Of a stretch of 64,000 bases of DNA, positions 63,846 to 64,000 are shown in pieces. A program made the position numbers and the translations under genes. The stretch spans positions 105,173,128-105,237,127 of the forward strand of contig NC_080571.1 of the NCBI RefSeq assembly GCF_030247185.1. The letters are read 5' to 3'. The notes under the pieces are model-generated. The model was not told the origin of the DNA, made no database searches, and was given only the letters and a program-made list of their open reading frames with translations. How positions within the stretch are numbered: the first letter of the stretch is position 1; every line of letters starts with the position of its first letter. This DNA is from Malaya genurostris (taxonomy: Eukaryota; Arthropoda; Insecta; Diptera; Culicidae).

Positions 63846-64000
63846 ATCTAACCACCCATAGTGTCGAAATTGTTCAACTTGAACGTTTATTGCAACAACA
63901 TTAAAGTGTTTCAATAATACAATAATGAAAAACCTGCCTGATTTGACCCACGTCAGCACCAGCCAATCAGAACGCGTTCTGAGGAACAGAAGAAAATATC
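63846..64000 (-). repeat. Repeat B, inverted copy, cut by the window edge
   Basis: Reverse complement of 63068-63222 (CTGATTGGCTGGTGCTGACG on the minus strand at about 63960). May continue past base 64000. Confidence 0.6.

Noticed and set aside
1..64000. CRISPR array, bacterial operon or LTR retrotransposon
   Set aside because: No regularly spaced identical repeats with unique spacers, no LTR pairs and no gag-pol of the LTR type were seen; the content is eukaryotic.

Overview
The window looks like gene-poor, transposon-saturated chromosomal DNA of a culicine mosquito, most likely Aedes or a close relative. That rests on the mix of elements: Juan-like Jockey retrotransposons, RNase H-bearing I-type non-LTR elements, D37E Tc1/mariner-type elements, old mariners and many MITEs, plus AT-rich intergenic DNA and long introns. 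The species call is inference from remembered element families; no search was run.

Layout. Bases 2-1018 hold the only convincing host coding sequence: a plus-strand exon, cut by the window edge, that encodes a membrane segment followed by a low-complexity His/Gln/Asn/Gly tail. A further possible pair of short terminal exons lies near 24.2-24.4 kb (weak). From 2 to 17 kb there are old repeats: an ATGCGG-type tandem array split by a dispersed repeat, a dead mariner (3.4-3.9 kb), a dead D37E transposase (4.1-4.7 kb), two CACGG-ended elements (7.6-8.7 and 9.4-10.5 kb) and a TA-flanked MITE (11.7-12.2 kb). Bases 17139-23178 are a complete minus-strand I-type retrotransposon (I-1) with both ORFs open and a 14-bp target duplication.

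From 24 to 36 kb the DNA is intergenic with foldback and terminal-inverted-repeat elements (26.5-27.4, 27.5-27.9, 30.9-31.2, 31.5-32.7 kb), dead D37E transposases (28.6-29.6 and 35.2-36.1 kb) and 5'-truncated I-2 tails (33.2-33.6 and 34.8-35.0 kb). From 36 to 41 kb lies a decayed minus-strand Juan-like Jockey element that has received two later insertions, one of them precise enough to read the original reading frame across it. A second dead mariner is at 42.9-43.4 kb.

Bases 46406-54390 form an 8-kb structure with inverted arms of about 850 bp, each arm carrying two small hairpins. A nearly intact PHD-ORF1 CR1/Jockey-type retrotransposon (47846-52371, one nonsense codon in ORF2) sits inside it. 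Next come a deleted RT fragment, a D37E element with both terminal inverted repeats (54876-56129), and a second complete I-type retrotransposon (I-2, 56216-62353, plus strand) with both ORFs open and a 12-bp target duplication. The right end carries a 72-nt tRNA-derived sequence and two interleaved inverted repeats.

How the parts work together: in I-1 and I-2 a CCHC-type ORF1 protein and an EN-RT-RNase H ORF2 protein are encoded by ORFs that overlap as ATGGNTAA, which suggests coupled translation. These two are the only systems here that look capable of activity; the other elements are dead or non-autonomous. I found no CRISPR array, no rRNA, no viral insertion and no LTR retrotransposon.
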